NCBI RefSeq assembly: GCF_000260715.1
Contig: NC_017834.1
Location: 1,860,001-1,924,000 of the forward strand
Direction of reading: 5' to 3'
Source: Bifidobacterium animalis subsp. animalis ATCC 25527
GTDB taxonomy: Bacteria; Actinomycetota; Actinomycetes; Actinomycetales; Bifidobacteriaceae
Length of the DNA stretch: 64,000 nt
The notes below the pieces were generated by a model. That model searched no databases. It saw nothing but the letters and a program-made list of their open reading frames with translations, and was not told the DNA's origin. Shown in pieces: positions 42,549 through 52,652 of the stretch. The position numbers and the translations under genes are program-made. Within the stretch, counting starts at the first letter, position 1; every line of letters begins with the position of its first letter.

Positions 42549-43997
42549 TCAGTGCGCCCATACGGCGGCATCCGGGTCGTCCTCGGGATTGTACCCGTCG
42601 TCATGAGCGGTCGCCGGCGCAGTGTGCTCACTGTTGTTCGAGGCGTCGTCATACGTGTATTCGTCGTCGACCACACCGGCATCGGCATCGGCGTTCAGCT
42701 CGTTCACCGTCTTCGTGTCGAGCTGGTACTGCGGCAGCACGTTCTTGATGTAGCTTTGCACGGCCTCGGCCATCGGCACATCGTGGCCGGCCTTCTCGGC
42801 CATGTACCAGCGGTGGTCGAGCACTTCATGGAAGAACTGCGCGGGCTCGATCTGCGAACGGTATTCGCGTGGAATCATGCGCACCGTCGGCTCGAATACC
42901 TCGCGCATCCAGTCGGTCGCCACAATCTCGAGATCCTCGCCGTCACGCCAGCTCGAGGCGCGGTAGGCGTCGAGGTCGTTGAGCAGTCTGCGGGCCTGGT
43001 TCTCCTGCACGTCGAGGCCGGTGAGGCGCAGCAGTTTGCGGTTCGCATAGCCAGCATCGACAACGCGCGGGCGCACGAGCACACGCTTGCCGTCCTCGGC
43101 GGTCTTCATCTCGAGCTCATCCACATCGAAGCCAAGCTCGTTGAGACGATTCACGCGCTTCTCGATCTTCCACATCTCGTTCGGCGAGAAGTTGTCGGTG
43201 TCGGTGAGCGCGCTCCACAGCGAATGGTAGCGGTCGACGAGCCGGTTTCCTATGGAGATCTCGTCCACATCCGGCGGCAGCAGCTCACCCGAGCTCAGAT
43301 CCATGAGTTCGCCGATGATGTTCGTACGGGCCAGATCGATATCGTACTCGCGCTGCCCGGAGGTCAGTTCAATCTGCAGATCGCCCGTCTCGGCGTCGAC
43401 GAGGAATGCGGAGAATGCGTCTGCATCCTTGAGGAAGAGCACGTTCGACAGCGAGACATCGCCCCAGTAGAAGCCTGCGAGATGCAGACGCACCATGAGC
43501 ACGGCCAACGCGTCAATCAGGCGTTCCGCGGTGTCGGGCCGCAGCGTGCGCGCAAACAGGGCGCGGTATGGCATGGAGAAACGCAGGTGCTTGGTCACCA
43601 GGATCGCCTCGAGCGGCTCGCCACTGTCGTCATGCCTGCCGGTGACCACGGCGATCGGCTGCACAGTGGGCAGATTCAGCTTCTGCAGCTGGCGCAGCAA
43701 CTCGTACTCGCGTTCGGCCACGGTGCGCGTGATCTCCTTCATCGCGTACACCTCGTCGCCCACGTGCACGAAGCGCACGATATGGCGGGAGATGCCTCGC
43801 GGCAGATTCACCAGCAGTTCCGGCGGCCAGGTGGCAAGCGGCTTCTCCCACGGCAGCGTGAACATCTTCGGGTCCGAGCTCGCCGCTGTGATCTTCAACG
43901 TCGATGGCTCGGAGCCTGGCGTCGCGGGATCCTCGGCCTTCACCGACGTCGCTTTCAACGCGCGCGGATCCAATTGCGGATTATCGGTTATTCCCAT
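42549..43997 (-). CDS. DUF4032 protein with kinase-like fold
   Basis: The 482-residue protein follows the DUF4032 actinobacterial family: an N-terminal kinase-like (LPS kinase-type) region with VYAMKEITRTVAEREYELLR (the Lys and Glu of a kinase N-lobe), GFYWGDVSLSNVLFL (HRD-like loop) and FLVDAETGDLQ (DFG-like), then the helical DUF4032 domain. The last 60 residues are acidic and disordered. Function unknown; the preserved D-x-x-x-x-N arrangement suggests it may bind ATP. ATG at 43997 follows GGTAGGG. It is read after the msmK-type gene but a strong terminator separates them. Confidence 0.82.
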   Translation of the reverse strand: MGITDNPQLDPRALKATSVKAEDPATPGSEPSTLKITAASSDPKMFTLPWEKPLATWPPELLVNLPRGISRHIVRFVHVGDEVYAMKEITRTVAEREYELLRQLQKLNLPTVQPIAVVTGRHDDSGEPLEAILVTKHLRFSMPYRALFARTLRPDTAERLIDALAVLMVRLHLAGFYWGDVSLSNVLFLKDADAFSAFLVDAETGDLQIELTSGQREYDIDLARTNIIGELMDLSSGELLPPDVDEISIGNRLVDRYHSLWSALTDTDNFSPNEMWKIEKRVNRLNELGFDVDELEMKTAEDGKRVLVRPRVVDAGYANRKLLRLTGLDVQENQARRLLNDLDAYRASSWRDGEDLEIVATDWMREVFEPTVRMIPREYRSQIEPAQFFHEVLDHRWYMAEKAGHDVPMAEAVQSYIKNVLPQYQLDTKTVNELNADADAGVVDDEYTYDDASNNSEHTAPATAHDDGYNPEDDPDAAVWAH

Positions 43998-44110
43998 GCC
44001 CTACCCATCCTTGTGCCATACAGTGCGGTATTCAGATTTCAGATTCCCAGATTACCCGCATTCCACGCCGGACACCCGAATAATCTGCAAAAGGAAGAGA
44101 ATGCGCCCGA

Positions 44111-44151
44111 ATATGCGAAGGACCCCGTGTATAACGGGGTCCTTCGCATAT
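44111..44151. terminator. Terminator after the sugar ABC ATPase gene
   Basis: Perfect 18-bp stem (44111-44128 with 44134-44151; arm ATATGCGAAGGACCCCGT) and 5-nt loop, 55 bp beyond the ATPase stop. Confidence 0.85.
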
Positions 44152-44206
44152 CATGTCAACGCCCTACATGTGCGCTTCCGCCTGTTTCCAAGCGGATGCG
44201 CTTGGC

Positions 44207-45340
<1,134 letters not shown>

Positions 45341-45493
45341 GTGCTGTTCATCCTTTCATCGGCAGGTACGTGCCGAACGATCCGTTGTGAGGGGATTACT
45401 GTGTTGTGTTGTTTCCGTTTGCAACCGTCGTCTTCGACTAGGCCACAACCTTCCACTGCTCTGTGAAGTGTTTCTCTTCGATGAGCTCTCTTC

Positions 45494-45521
45494 ACTATAC
45501 ACAATCCGGCGAACAAAGCAA
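45494..45521 (-). promoter_or_regulatory. Putative promoter of the sugar ABC ATPase gene
   Basis: On the minus strand, TTGCTT (complement 45516-45521) and TATAGT (complement 45494-45499) are 16 bp apart, about 150 bp before the ATG. The remaining leader has no recognised riboswitch. Confidence 0.5.
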
Positions 45522-45701
45522 ATCCCTCCGCCTTGCACGCCGTCTCGTGCATATGCACAAGCTTCCCCACTTGCCCGAACTGGTAGGTTCGTGATAGCCA
45601 TCTTGCCAAATTTGCCGTGCGACACGCAAGCATGTCCACAGAACGGGCACATTGGCGTCCATGTCACGCGCGGAATCGATGTCGATAATAGAATCGGCAC
45701 T

Positions 45702-46760
45702 ATGACGGCAAGAAAAAGCGCACGACGGCCCGGTCTGACACTGCACACCTGGCAGCACTACACGAACGCACCCATGTTCGTGCTCTCCGCATTCTTCCTG
45801 TTCGCGTACTCATGGCAGATTCTCGCAGGCACCCACACACGGCTGTGCAATCTGGTGATCAACCTGGTCTGGGTGCTCTACGGCATCGACTACGCCGTCT
45901 CGCTGTACCTCGCGCCCAACCGGTGGAGCTGGTTCAAAAGCAACCTGATCCTGCTCATCACGATGATTCTGCCGATGTTCCAGCCGTTGCGGCTGCTGCG
46001 CTTCGTCCCCATGCTGCACATGTTCAACCGCTCGGCCGGCACGGCCTCGCGCGGCCGCATCACGTTGTACGCGGTGGCCGTGGTCTCAATGCTCATCTAT
46101 GTGGGCGCGCTCGCCGAATACTCGGTGGAGCACAAGGCTCCCGGTGCCACGATTACCAGTTTCCCGCTGTCGATCTGGTGGGCGTTTGTCACGGTGACCA
46201 CGGTCGGCTACGGCGACGTCTACCCGGTCACCACACTGGGCAGATTCATCGCGATCATTCTCATGATCACCGGCATCGCCGTCATCGGCATCGTGAGCGC
46301 CATGATCTCGTCGTGGGTGATCGACCAGGTCAACGTGGCCCGCCAGCCCATGCCGCCATTGGCGCACACCGCGAAAACCGCCACTTCGGGCGACGCTGCT
46401 TCCAAGGGGACGCAGGGTGCGACGCAATCCGTCTCGAGCAGTTCACAGGAGGTTCGCGAAGACTTCGACGCCGAGGACTACACCACTGGCGATGAGGACA
46501 TCATCGACGCACCCGATCCGCTCAAGGAGGAGATTCTCGGGCCGAATCTGAACACCGCACAGTCGAAGATCATGCAAGCGGAACTGCTGCGGCTCACCGA
46601 TTCGGTGAATCGTCTGCACAACGAGATCGAGCGCATGCGGCGTGCGGAACGCAGGCATGCGCACACCTCCGGGCAAACCACACGCAAATCGAAATGGCGC
46701 GGGGATCGCAGCGGGCACATGCCGCCCCACGACTCCCATGAGGGCGACGAACCGGCCTGA
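45702..46760 (+). CDS. Potassium-channel-like membrane protein
   Basis: The 352-residue protein has about five or six membrane segments, with a pore loop carrying the K+ selectivity filter TVGYGD (167-172) between segments at about 120-140 and 180-205. An Arg-containing segment (LRLLRFVPMLHMFNR, 96-110) resembles a voltage-sensor S4. The C-terminal 140 residues are cytoplasmic, acidic and end in a coiled coil (LRLTDSVNRLHNEIERMRRA). It likely conducts K+ as a tetramer. ATG at 45702 is chosen because TAGAAT ends 7 bp upstream (leaderless start) and the protein then begins just before the first membrane segment. Confidence 0.85.
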   Translation: MTARKSARRPGLTLHTWQHYTNAPMFVLSAFFLFAYSWQILAGTHTRLCNLVINLVWVLYGIDYAVSLYLAPNRWSWFKSNLILLITMILPMFQPLRLLRFVPMLHMFNRSAGTASRGRITLYAVAVVSMLIYVGALAEYSVEHKAPGATITSFPLSIWWAFVTVTTVGYGDVYPVTTLGRFIAIILMITGIAVIGIVSAMISSWVIDQVNVARQPMPPLAHTAKTATSGDAASKGTQGATQSVSSSSQEVREDFDAEDYTTGDEDIIDAPDPLKEEILGPNLNTAQSKIMQAELLRLTDSVNRLHNEIERMRRAERRHAHTSGQTTRKSKWRGDRSGHMPPHDSHEGDEPA

Positions 46761-46828
46761 GTCGACGCGCCCACCCGCTTTTCGCACATTTGTTCGCATC
46801 GCGAGTGCGTTCGCTATACGATAGGCGT

Positions 46829-48925
46829 ATGACTGATGTATACGCATTGCAATTGCAGCCCGGAGACGTGGTGGGCGGCTACACGCTCGAGTCACGCCTT
46901 GGTTCCGGTGCCATGGGTTCCGTATGGCGCGCCGTTGACGGCGGAGGCAATGCGTATGCGATGAAGATCCTGCGGGCGTCGCTCTCCGATTCCGACGACG
47001 GCAATCCGGATTCGCCCGAATACCGCGCGCAGGTGGTCGCCCGTGAGCGCTTGCGCCGTGAGGCCGTGGCGATGCGCAAGATCCGCAATTCGGGAGTCTG
47101 CCAGATTGTCGACATGGAGATAGACGATTCGCTGGCATTCCTGGTGACCGAACTCATCGAGGGCGAGAATCTGCGTGAGGATGTTCGCCATAACGGCAAG
47201 TATGTGGGAGACGATCTCGAACGGCTCTCCAGCAAGCTCATCGACGCCGTGCATGCAGTGCATGAGGCGGGAATTGTGCACCGCGACATCAAGCCGACCA
47301 ATGTGATGATTTCGGTGACGGGTCCTGTGCTCGTGGATTTCGGCATCGCGATGACGCCGGGGGAAAGCCATGTGACCAGCACCGGGCTCGTGATGGGCAC
47401 ACCCGGCTTCATTGCCCCCGAGGTCATCGAGGGCGCCGAATCCACGGCGGCCAGCGATTGGTGGTCGTTGGCCTCGGTGCTCGCATTCGCGGCGACCGGC
47501 GAACCGGTGTTCGGCACATCGCCCATGATGGCGGTGCTGCAACGCGAGGCATCCGGTCACGCGAATCTGGCAGGGCTGCCCCCGCACACACTGGAGGCGT
47601 TCCGTGCCGCATTGAACCCCGACCCGGCCCAACGCTGCACCCCACAGGAACTGTTGGAGGCCATTCGAACCGACGCGTGGACCAGTGACGGCGAGGCGAT
47701 GCTCCCTTTTGATCTTCGCCGCATAGGGCGCAGGGAAACCGATGCTCCCGGGGTGCCAGGCAGCGTGCTCAGCACCCATGAGCGTGTGGAGAACCCGCGC
47801 ACATTATGGCACCGCCAGTCGTTGCCCACCGAGGCCATGCCGGTGAATGTCTCCACAGGTACGGTGCCCCTCCCCCCTATAGCCCGGGCATCGCATGCGG
47901 CAAACGACAATGGCGATATCGTCACACCTTCCTTCAACGATACCGAGAGCACAGTTGACACAAGGGTTTTACCCCAACAGAGCTTTTCCCGACAGTGGGA
48001 CTCCGAGCATACGGTGACGATGCCCCAGCCGCAACCGACCACCCCACTTACGGACACACCACTCCTCGAAGCGGCGACTCAGGCCATGCGCCCCATGCAA
48101 TCCGCAACCGGGTTCCAACCCGTCGGCCCTGAGGCAAACAACGCAGAGGCCTCCCCAAATCTCGACCAGTCCCAATATGATGCGCCCAATGGTGCGTATG
48201 CCCCGCAGACACCTGCCTTGCCCAGTGATTACGGACCGGTCGCGACTGCGTACCAGAACACCGTGCGCATGCACCGCACCCGCGGGATTCTCCCCGTGCT
48301 GCTCGCCACACTGCCGTTGATGGCCTTGGCCGCCGCCTGTCCCATGGGCGCAGGCATCGCCGCCAGCATGCTGATCTGGGTGGAGCTTACATTGGGCATG
48401 AACCTCAACACACATGTGGCCCATGTGCTCAGGCGCAATGGGCAGGAGGGCAACGGGTCCAAGGTGTTGCGTGTAGCCCAGCTGCCGTGGCATGCCTTTG
48501 CGGCGTTGTTCATGTCGCTCTGGAGTCTGTTGCTGTTCTGGGCGATCTATGTGGCGCTAATGCTCGCGGCCATCTATCTCACCGGATTCCCCACGTTCAC
48601 CATGGATGCACCATCGCCGTTGCCGATCAGTCAGATACGGCTGCTGGCGGCATCGCCGGAGTCCACGAGCGGAGCCTGGCTTGCCGTCTCCGCGGCATTG
48701 GCATGGCTGTTCTCGCAATTCGGGCCGTATTCCGCGAATCTACGCGCCGGGGGTGGCGTGATCATCGGGCTGAGCCCCAAGCAAAGGCACATGCTCAAAC
48801 CGGAGGGCAAACCCAACAACATCCGCAGGTTCATCGTCCTTGCCATCTGGATCGCGCTGCTCATCGGATCGGTCACACTACTCATCACCACCCCTTTCAT
48901 CGACTGGTGGCCCATCCTGCCGTGA
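46829..48925 (+). CDS. Eukaryotic-type Ser/Thr protein kinase with C-terminal membrane segments
   Basis: Residues 12-275 are a complete kinase domain: GSGAMGSV (26-33), K46 in AMKIL, HRDIKPTN (151-158) with catalytic D153, and DFG at 170-172, with an APE-like segment. Residues 280-500 are a Pro/Thr-rich linker. The rest has four strong hydrophobic stretches (for example LLATLPLMALAAACPMGAGI), so the kinase is membrane-anchored at its C terminus, unlike PknB with one helix and PASTA repeats. Substrates unknown; regulation of cell wall or transport is typical. ATG at 46829 has TACGAT ending 6 bp upstream, suggesting leaderless translation. A tandem hairpin follows. Confidence 0.9.
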   Translation: MTDVYALQLQPGDVVGGYTLESRLGSGAMGSVWRAVDGGGNAYAMKILRASLSDSDDGNPDSPEYRAQVVARERLRREAVAMRKIRNSGVCQIVDMEIDDSLAFLVTELIEGENLREDVRHNGKYVGDDLERLSSKLIDAVHAVHEAGIVHRDIKPTNVMISVTGPVLVDFGIAMTPGESHVTSTGLVMGTPGFIAPEVIEGAESTAASDWWSLASVLAFAATGEPVFGTSPMMAVLQREASGHANLAGLPPHTLEAFRAALNPDPAQRCTPQELLEAIRTDAWTSDGEAMLPFDLRRIGRRETDAPGVPGSVLSTHERVENPRTLWHRQSLPTEAMPVNVSTGTVPLPPIARASHAANDNGDIVTPSFNDTESTVDTRVLPQQSFSRQWDSEHTVTMPQPQPTTPLTDTPLLEAATQAMRPMQSATGFQPVGPEANNAEASPNLDQSQYDAPNGAYAPQTPALPSDYGPVATAYQNTVRMHRTRGILPVLLATLPLMALAAACPMGAGIAASMLIWVELTLGMNLNTHVAHVLRRNGQEGNGSKVLRVAQLPWHAFAALFMSLWSLLLFWAIYVALMLAAIYLTGFPTFTMDAPSPLPISQIRLLAASPESTSGAWLAVSAALAWLFSQFGPYSANLRAGGGVIIGLSPKQRHMLKPEGKPNNIRRFIVLAIWIALLIGSVTLLITTPFIDWWPILP

Positions 48926-49001
48926 TCCGGCTTGAAGACCATGCAAGACGCTGCGGTCAGCTCCGGGCGAATCGCGCCAGTCATTCATCAGGTATCTCCA
49001 A

Positions 49002-49090
49002 ATGGGAAGAAAATATGCAGTGCAGGTTTTTCTTCCCATGAAAGACCTCATATCTGGGAAGAAAATATGTGGGCCCAGTTTTTCTTCCCA
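49002..49090 (+). repeat. Tandem pair of identical-arm hairpins
   Basis: Two inverted repeats share the arms TGGGAAGAAAA and TTTTTCTTCCCA: copy 1 at 49002-49039 and copy 2 at 49055-49090, 53 bp apart. The stems end in T-runs on both strands. They follow the kinase gene by about 80 bp and may act as a double terminator. The rest of the 48926-49262 gap has no gene. Confidence 0.75.
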
Positions 49091-49262
49091 TGAACGCTGT
49101 ATATCAGGCAGACGAACCTTGCGAAGCGCAGCAGTGAAGCCGCCGTACCGAATGCCCTGACGAGCGGAGAGCCAAGCGCGCCCTACCCGAATGCCGCAGC
49201 TGCACGCGATTGCCAAAGCATGGGCGTTGCCATAGACTGCTTAGGGTAAGGAAAGGACGGGC

Positions 49263-50294
49263 ATGGCCGCAAAGACACCAAAACGGGAAAGCCGGGCTCA
49301 ACGCCGGCAGGAGGAGCAGGCGCGCGCACAAGCCGAGCGCGAGCGACTGCAGAAGGAACGCAGAACACAGACGATCATCGGCATCGTGGTCACCGTGGTG
49401 CTCATCGCACTCATCGCCATTGCCGGCATCGCCGTGTACCGCAACACGCATCCGAGTGCCGCCAAGCAGCAGGAGGCGGCGAACGAACAATCCGCAGCGC
49501 AGGCCACGCTCAAGGACTCCAAGGTGAAGCCGGCGAAGGCCAGCGAGCTCGGAGGCCTACTCGTGTCGAAGAACGGCTACAACAAGCCGGTGGAGGGCGT
49601 GCCCACCGTAGGAATCTACATGGACTTCATGTGCCCTGGCTGTGGCAATCTCAACCGCAACCTCGACCAGGACCTCGTGAAGATGATGGATGCAGGCCAG
49701 ATCAACATCGACCTGCACATCATGAGCTTCATGGACCGTTACTCGTGGATCAACGGTGATTCGAACAATGTCGACGATTACTCGAGCCGCACCGCCAATG
49801 CGGCGATCTACGTGGCAGAGCACGATGACGACCCGAATCATCTGCTCAACTTCATCACGAACCTCTACGCCAAGGATTTCCAGCCTGAAGAGGGTTCCGG
49901 GTACAAGCAGGTGACCGACGACCAGATTAAGGCCCGCATGGATGGCACCGGCATCTCCAAGGATGTGCAGGACAAGGCGATGCAGCGCGGCTACGACAAG
50001 TGGCTCGATGCCGTGAACACCTACACCCCCACCCGTTCCGAGCTGTTCAACCGTTCCGGACAGCTCAAGGGTGCGATGAGCACCCCGACGATGACGATCA
50101 ACGGCTACTACTGGGATATGAACAGCAGCGAGGTCACAAGCCACAAGACGCTCGCCGAGGCGTTCCTCGAGGCAATCGGTCTGGCCCAGAACAAGGTGGG
50201 TGATGCCGAGGTGCGTCCGTCGATTGGCGCGACCGGCAAGCCGCTCATCGGCTATGCCGACAACAACACCGGGGCTGCCACGAACTCACAGTGA
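49263..50294 (+). CDS. Membrane-anchored DsbA-like thioredoxin-fold protein
   Basis: The 343-residue protein has a charged cytoplasmic N terminus (1-35), one membrane helix (IIGIVVTVVLIALIAIAGIA, 38-57) and an extracytoplasmic DsbA-like domain with active site CPGC (124-127, in FMCPGCGNL). The cis-Pro region is in AMSTPTMTINGYYW. It probably forms or isomerises disulfides in exported proteins. ATG at 49263 follows AAGGAAAGG. No VKOR or DsbB partner is adjacent in this window. Confidence 0.9.
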   Translation: MAAKTPKRESRAQRRQEEQARAQAERERLQKERRTQTIIGIVVTVVLIALIAIAGIAVYRNTHPSAAKQQEAANEQSAAQATLKDSKVKPAKASELGGLLVSKNGYNKPVEGVPTVGIYMDFMCPGCGNLNRNLDQDLVKMMDAGQINIDLHIMSFMDRYSWINGDSNNVDDYSSRTANAAIYVAEHDDDPNHLLNFITNLYAKDFQPEEGSGYKQVTDDQIKARMDGTGISKDVQDKAMQRGYDKWLDAVNTYTPTRSELFNRSGQLKGAMSTPTMTINGYYWDMNSSEVTSHKTLAEAFLEAIGLAQNKVGDAEVRPSIGATGKPLIGYADNNTGAATNSQ

Positions 50295-50451
50295 CCCACC
50301 CGGCGATAGCGGGGCCACGAAAATCTGCAGCTAGACACGCACGTACACCATGCCCTCGCCTCACGTGAGGTATACTCTGTGACGACCGTGGAGATATTCC
50401 ACATACCGAGCCGAGATTGTGAAAGCTCTGTGTGACACGCGCGTGGCCGGT

Positions 50452-50481
50452 TTGCCAGCGATTCCGGGCATCTGCTATGCT
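50452..50481 (+). promoter_or_regulatory. Promoter of tRNA-Thr
   Basis: TTGCCA (50452-50457) and TATGCT (50476-50481) are 18 bp apart. Initiation would fall about 20 bp before the mature tRNA 5' end. Confidence 0.55.
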
Positions 50482-50508
50482 CGGCTGTTGACGTCGAGCG
50501 CACGTTGC

Positions 50509-50582
50509 GCCTCCTTAGCTCAGATGGCCAGAGCGGCCGCCTTGTAAGCGGCAGGTCGTCGGTTCGATCCCGACAGGAGGCT
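50509..50582 (+). tRNA. tRNA-Thr (anticodon UGU)
   Basis: A complete cloverleaf: acceptor arms GCCTCCT and AGGAGGC, D loop with AGCTCAGATGGCC, anticodon loop CTTGTAA with TGT at 50543-50545, and T loop GTTCGATCC. CCA is encoded at 50583-50585. It reads ACA codons and, by wobble, ACG. Confidence 0.96.
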
Positions 50583-50588
50583 CCACGG

Positions 50589-50617
50589 TTGTGTCGGGGG
50601 AATGTATCGCGTACAAT
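50589..50617 (+). promoter_or_regulatory. Possible promoter for a small RNA
   Basis: TTGTGT (50589-50594) and TACAAT (50612-50617) have 17-bp spacing, just after the tRNA. A weaker alternative is TTGAAT/TAAGAT at 50645-50671. Confidence 0.4.
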
Positions 50618-50623
50618 GAAGGT

Positions 50624-50823
50624 ACATTTCCTTTGAATTGATAATTGAATAACACTTACCACGAGTAAGATCCAGAAGTCTTCCCCCCCAACCATGAGAC
50701 TTCTGGACTGAGCAGCGACCCTCCCCTAGCGGTCGCGCTCAACGGGGGCGAGATAACCCCCTTCTCTCTCGCCCCTATTACCTCAATGGCTTCAGCGTTT
50801 CGGCGCTGAAGCCATTTCTTTTA
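50624..50823 (+). ncRNA. Candidate structured RNA with C-rich loops
   Basis: Four hairpins follow one another: 50672-50706 (10-bp stem, loop TCCCCCCCAACCATG), 50715-50736 (6-bp stem, loop CTCCCCTAGC), 50745-50775 (9-bp stem, loop TAACCCCCTTCTC), and 50786-50815 (12-bp stem) followed by TTCTTTTATT, an intrinsic terminator. Three of the loops expose C-runs able to pair with G-rich Shine-Dalgarno sequences. There is no matching reading frame. It could be a trans-acting regulatory RNA or the leader of the G5-domain gene ending in an attenuator. I do not recognise a known RNA family; SRP RNA, 6S and tmRNA features are absent. Confidence 0.5.
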
Positions 50824-50963
50824 TTCACGTTCACTGTCTATGCAGAAGGTGAGTTGCTGCCGGTACAATCGATAGCACATATTCACAAGCACCTGCTCGA
50901 CGACCACGCCTGCGGCGCAAGATGCAGGGGCTCCGTTGCAACGGAAAACGGGAAAGAGGAACC

Positions 50964-52511
50964 ATGGCGAGACGTTGGACTCCGCAGCGCATGATGCGAT
51001 TGCGGACCATTCGCATTGCGTCGAGTATGGTCACCATTGTGGCCCTGCTGCTCGGTTTCTTCGTGTGCGCACGAAAAACCGTGGCGCTCGAGGTGAACGG
51101 CGAAACCACCACCGTCACCACGTTCGCGACCACGATTCCCGGGTTTCTACGCGAACAGCATGTCAAGCTCAAAACTCACGATCTGGTGCGCTCCTCCACT
51201 CCGGGCCAGCTCACCGACAACTCCACCGTCACCGTGCAGAGCGCCTACCAGACAACCATCTCAATCGACGGCCAGCAGATGCCGTTCTGGACGGTCGCCG
51301 ACAGCGCGGAACAGCTCATCGCCTTCTTCGAACAGAACGAAGTGGCCGCGAACCGCATCACCGTGGACATCAAGAACGTGTATAACCAGCTCACCGGCGG
51401 ACTGGTGATCAACGCCGACGGTCCGGTCACCGTGATCGCGGACGGCAAGACCTCCATTGCCCCCAACGGCAAGCTCCCCGCCGCCTCCATAATCGATTCG
51501 AAAGGCATCACGCTGGGCAAGAACGACCGCGTGAGCGTTTCGAAAGACGGCTCGCAGACTATTCTGCGCGTGGAGCGCGTGACCACCAAGGAGATCACCG
51601 AAACCGAGGATGTTCCGTTCTCCACGCAGACGATTGTGGACGACTCGCTTGAACCCGGGGTCACCGAGGTACGGCAGGAGGGCAGGAACGGGCAGAATCA
51701 GCTGCGCTACCGCGTGACCTACGTAGACGGCAAGGAGGACTCCCGCGAACTGTTGGACACCACCCCACTGTCCACCCCAATCGACCGGATCATCGCCATA
51801 GGGCCTGAACCCGTGAAAGAGACGCCCCAGAAGGAAGACAACCCCGGCGCGTCCAACGACGAAGTGCAATCCGCAGGCCAATCTGCAGGCAATTCCGCGG
51901 GTACGAACGACAAGCAGTCCGCAACGGAAAACAACACCGGAGACGCCGCGGAACCAAGTGCTGAATCCTCCCCCACCCCCTCGGCACAACCGAGCCAGCA
52001 GCCCAGCGCGAAGCCGAGCGAGCAACCGACGAGCAAGCCGACGCAATCCGCACAGCCCACACAGAAACCGTCTGAGCAGCCTACGCAGCAACCGTCCGCG
52101 CAGCCCACCCAACAGCCGAAGCCCACGCCGACACCTACCCAAAAGCCGACGCAGCAACCGGAACAGCCCACGCCATCGAATTGCCGCCTGTGCAAGCCGA
52201 GTCCGAGCGCCGCGCAAGCGTATGCGGCCGGCGCCGCAGCACAATACGGGTGGACCGGCAAGAACTGGGAAGATCTGGTGAAGCTGTGGAACCGCGAATC
52301 AAACTGGCTGTGGTATGCGGAGAACAAGTCGTCGGACGCATACGGCATACCGCAATCCCTGCCGGGCAGCAAAATGGCGCAGTTCGGCGAGAACTGGAAG
52401 GAAGACGCCGCCGTGCAGATTGACTGGGGACTCAACTACATCGCCACGCATCCGAAGTACGGCAGTCCGAGCAAGGCGTGGGCCCACTCCGAGAAATACG
52501 GGTGGTATTAA
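50964..52511 (+). CDS. Secreted G5-domain protein with C-terminal transglycosylase-like domain
   Basis: The 515-residue protein has an N-terminal hydrophobic anchor/signal (ASSMVTIVALLLGFFVCARK, about 19-38), DUF348-type ubiquitin-like domains (40-210), a G5 domain (ITETEDVPFSTQTIVDDSLE, about 212-285), a Pro/Gln/Ser-rich wall-spanning linker (300-410) and a C-terminal lysozyme-like domain with LWNRESNWLW (catalytic Glu) and SSDAYGIPQSLPGSKMA. This is the layout of resuscitation-promoting-factor-like/transglycosylase wall enzymes, which cut peptidoglycan. ATG at 50964 follows AAAGAGGA. It lies upstream of rsmA. Confidence 0.88.
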   Translation: MARRWTPQRMMRLRTIRIASSMVTIVALLLGFFVCARKTVALEVNGETTTVTTFATTIPGFLREQHVKLKTHDLVRSSTPGQLTDNSTVTVQSAYQTTISIDGQQMPFWTVADSAEQLIAFFEQNEVAANRITVDIKNVYNQLTGGLVINADGPVTVIADGKTSIAPNGKLPAASIIDSKGITLGKNDRVSVSKDGSQTILRVERVTTKEITETEDVPFSTQTIVDDSLEPGVTEVRQEGRNGQNQLRYRVTYVDGKEDSRELLDTTPLSTPIDRIIAIGPEPVKETPQKEDNPGASNDEVQSAGQSAGNSAGTNDKQSATENNTGDAAEPSAESSPTPSAQPSQQPSAKPSEQPTSKPTQSAQPTQKPSEQPTQQPSAQPTQQPKPTPTPTQKPTQQPEQPTPSNCRLCKPSPSAAQAYAAGAAAQYGWTGKNWEDLVKLWNRESNWLWYAENKSSDAYGIPQSLPGSKMAQFGENWKEDAAVQIDWGLNYIATHPKYGSPSKAWAHSEKYGWY

Positions 52512-52652
52512 GGAGCGCCACATGTTGGCACGCATCCGGTCTGCCCGACAGTGGTGCGGCCGCACATGCAGCAGATGAAGACGCCTACACTTGGTATTGA
52601 GCATTTGACAGACAGGATCACACAAAGATCACACAAGGATTCGGGAGCAAGC

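Noticed and set aside
50830..50963. ydaO (c-di-AMP) riboswitch before the G5/transglycosylase gene
   Set aside because: Such riboswitches precede some actinobacterial rpf genes, but the conserved motif is not visible here and a terminator already separates the structured stretch from the gene.
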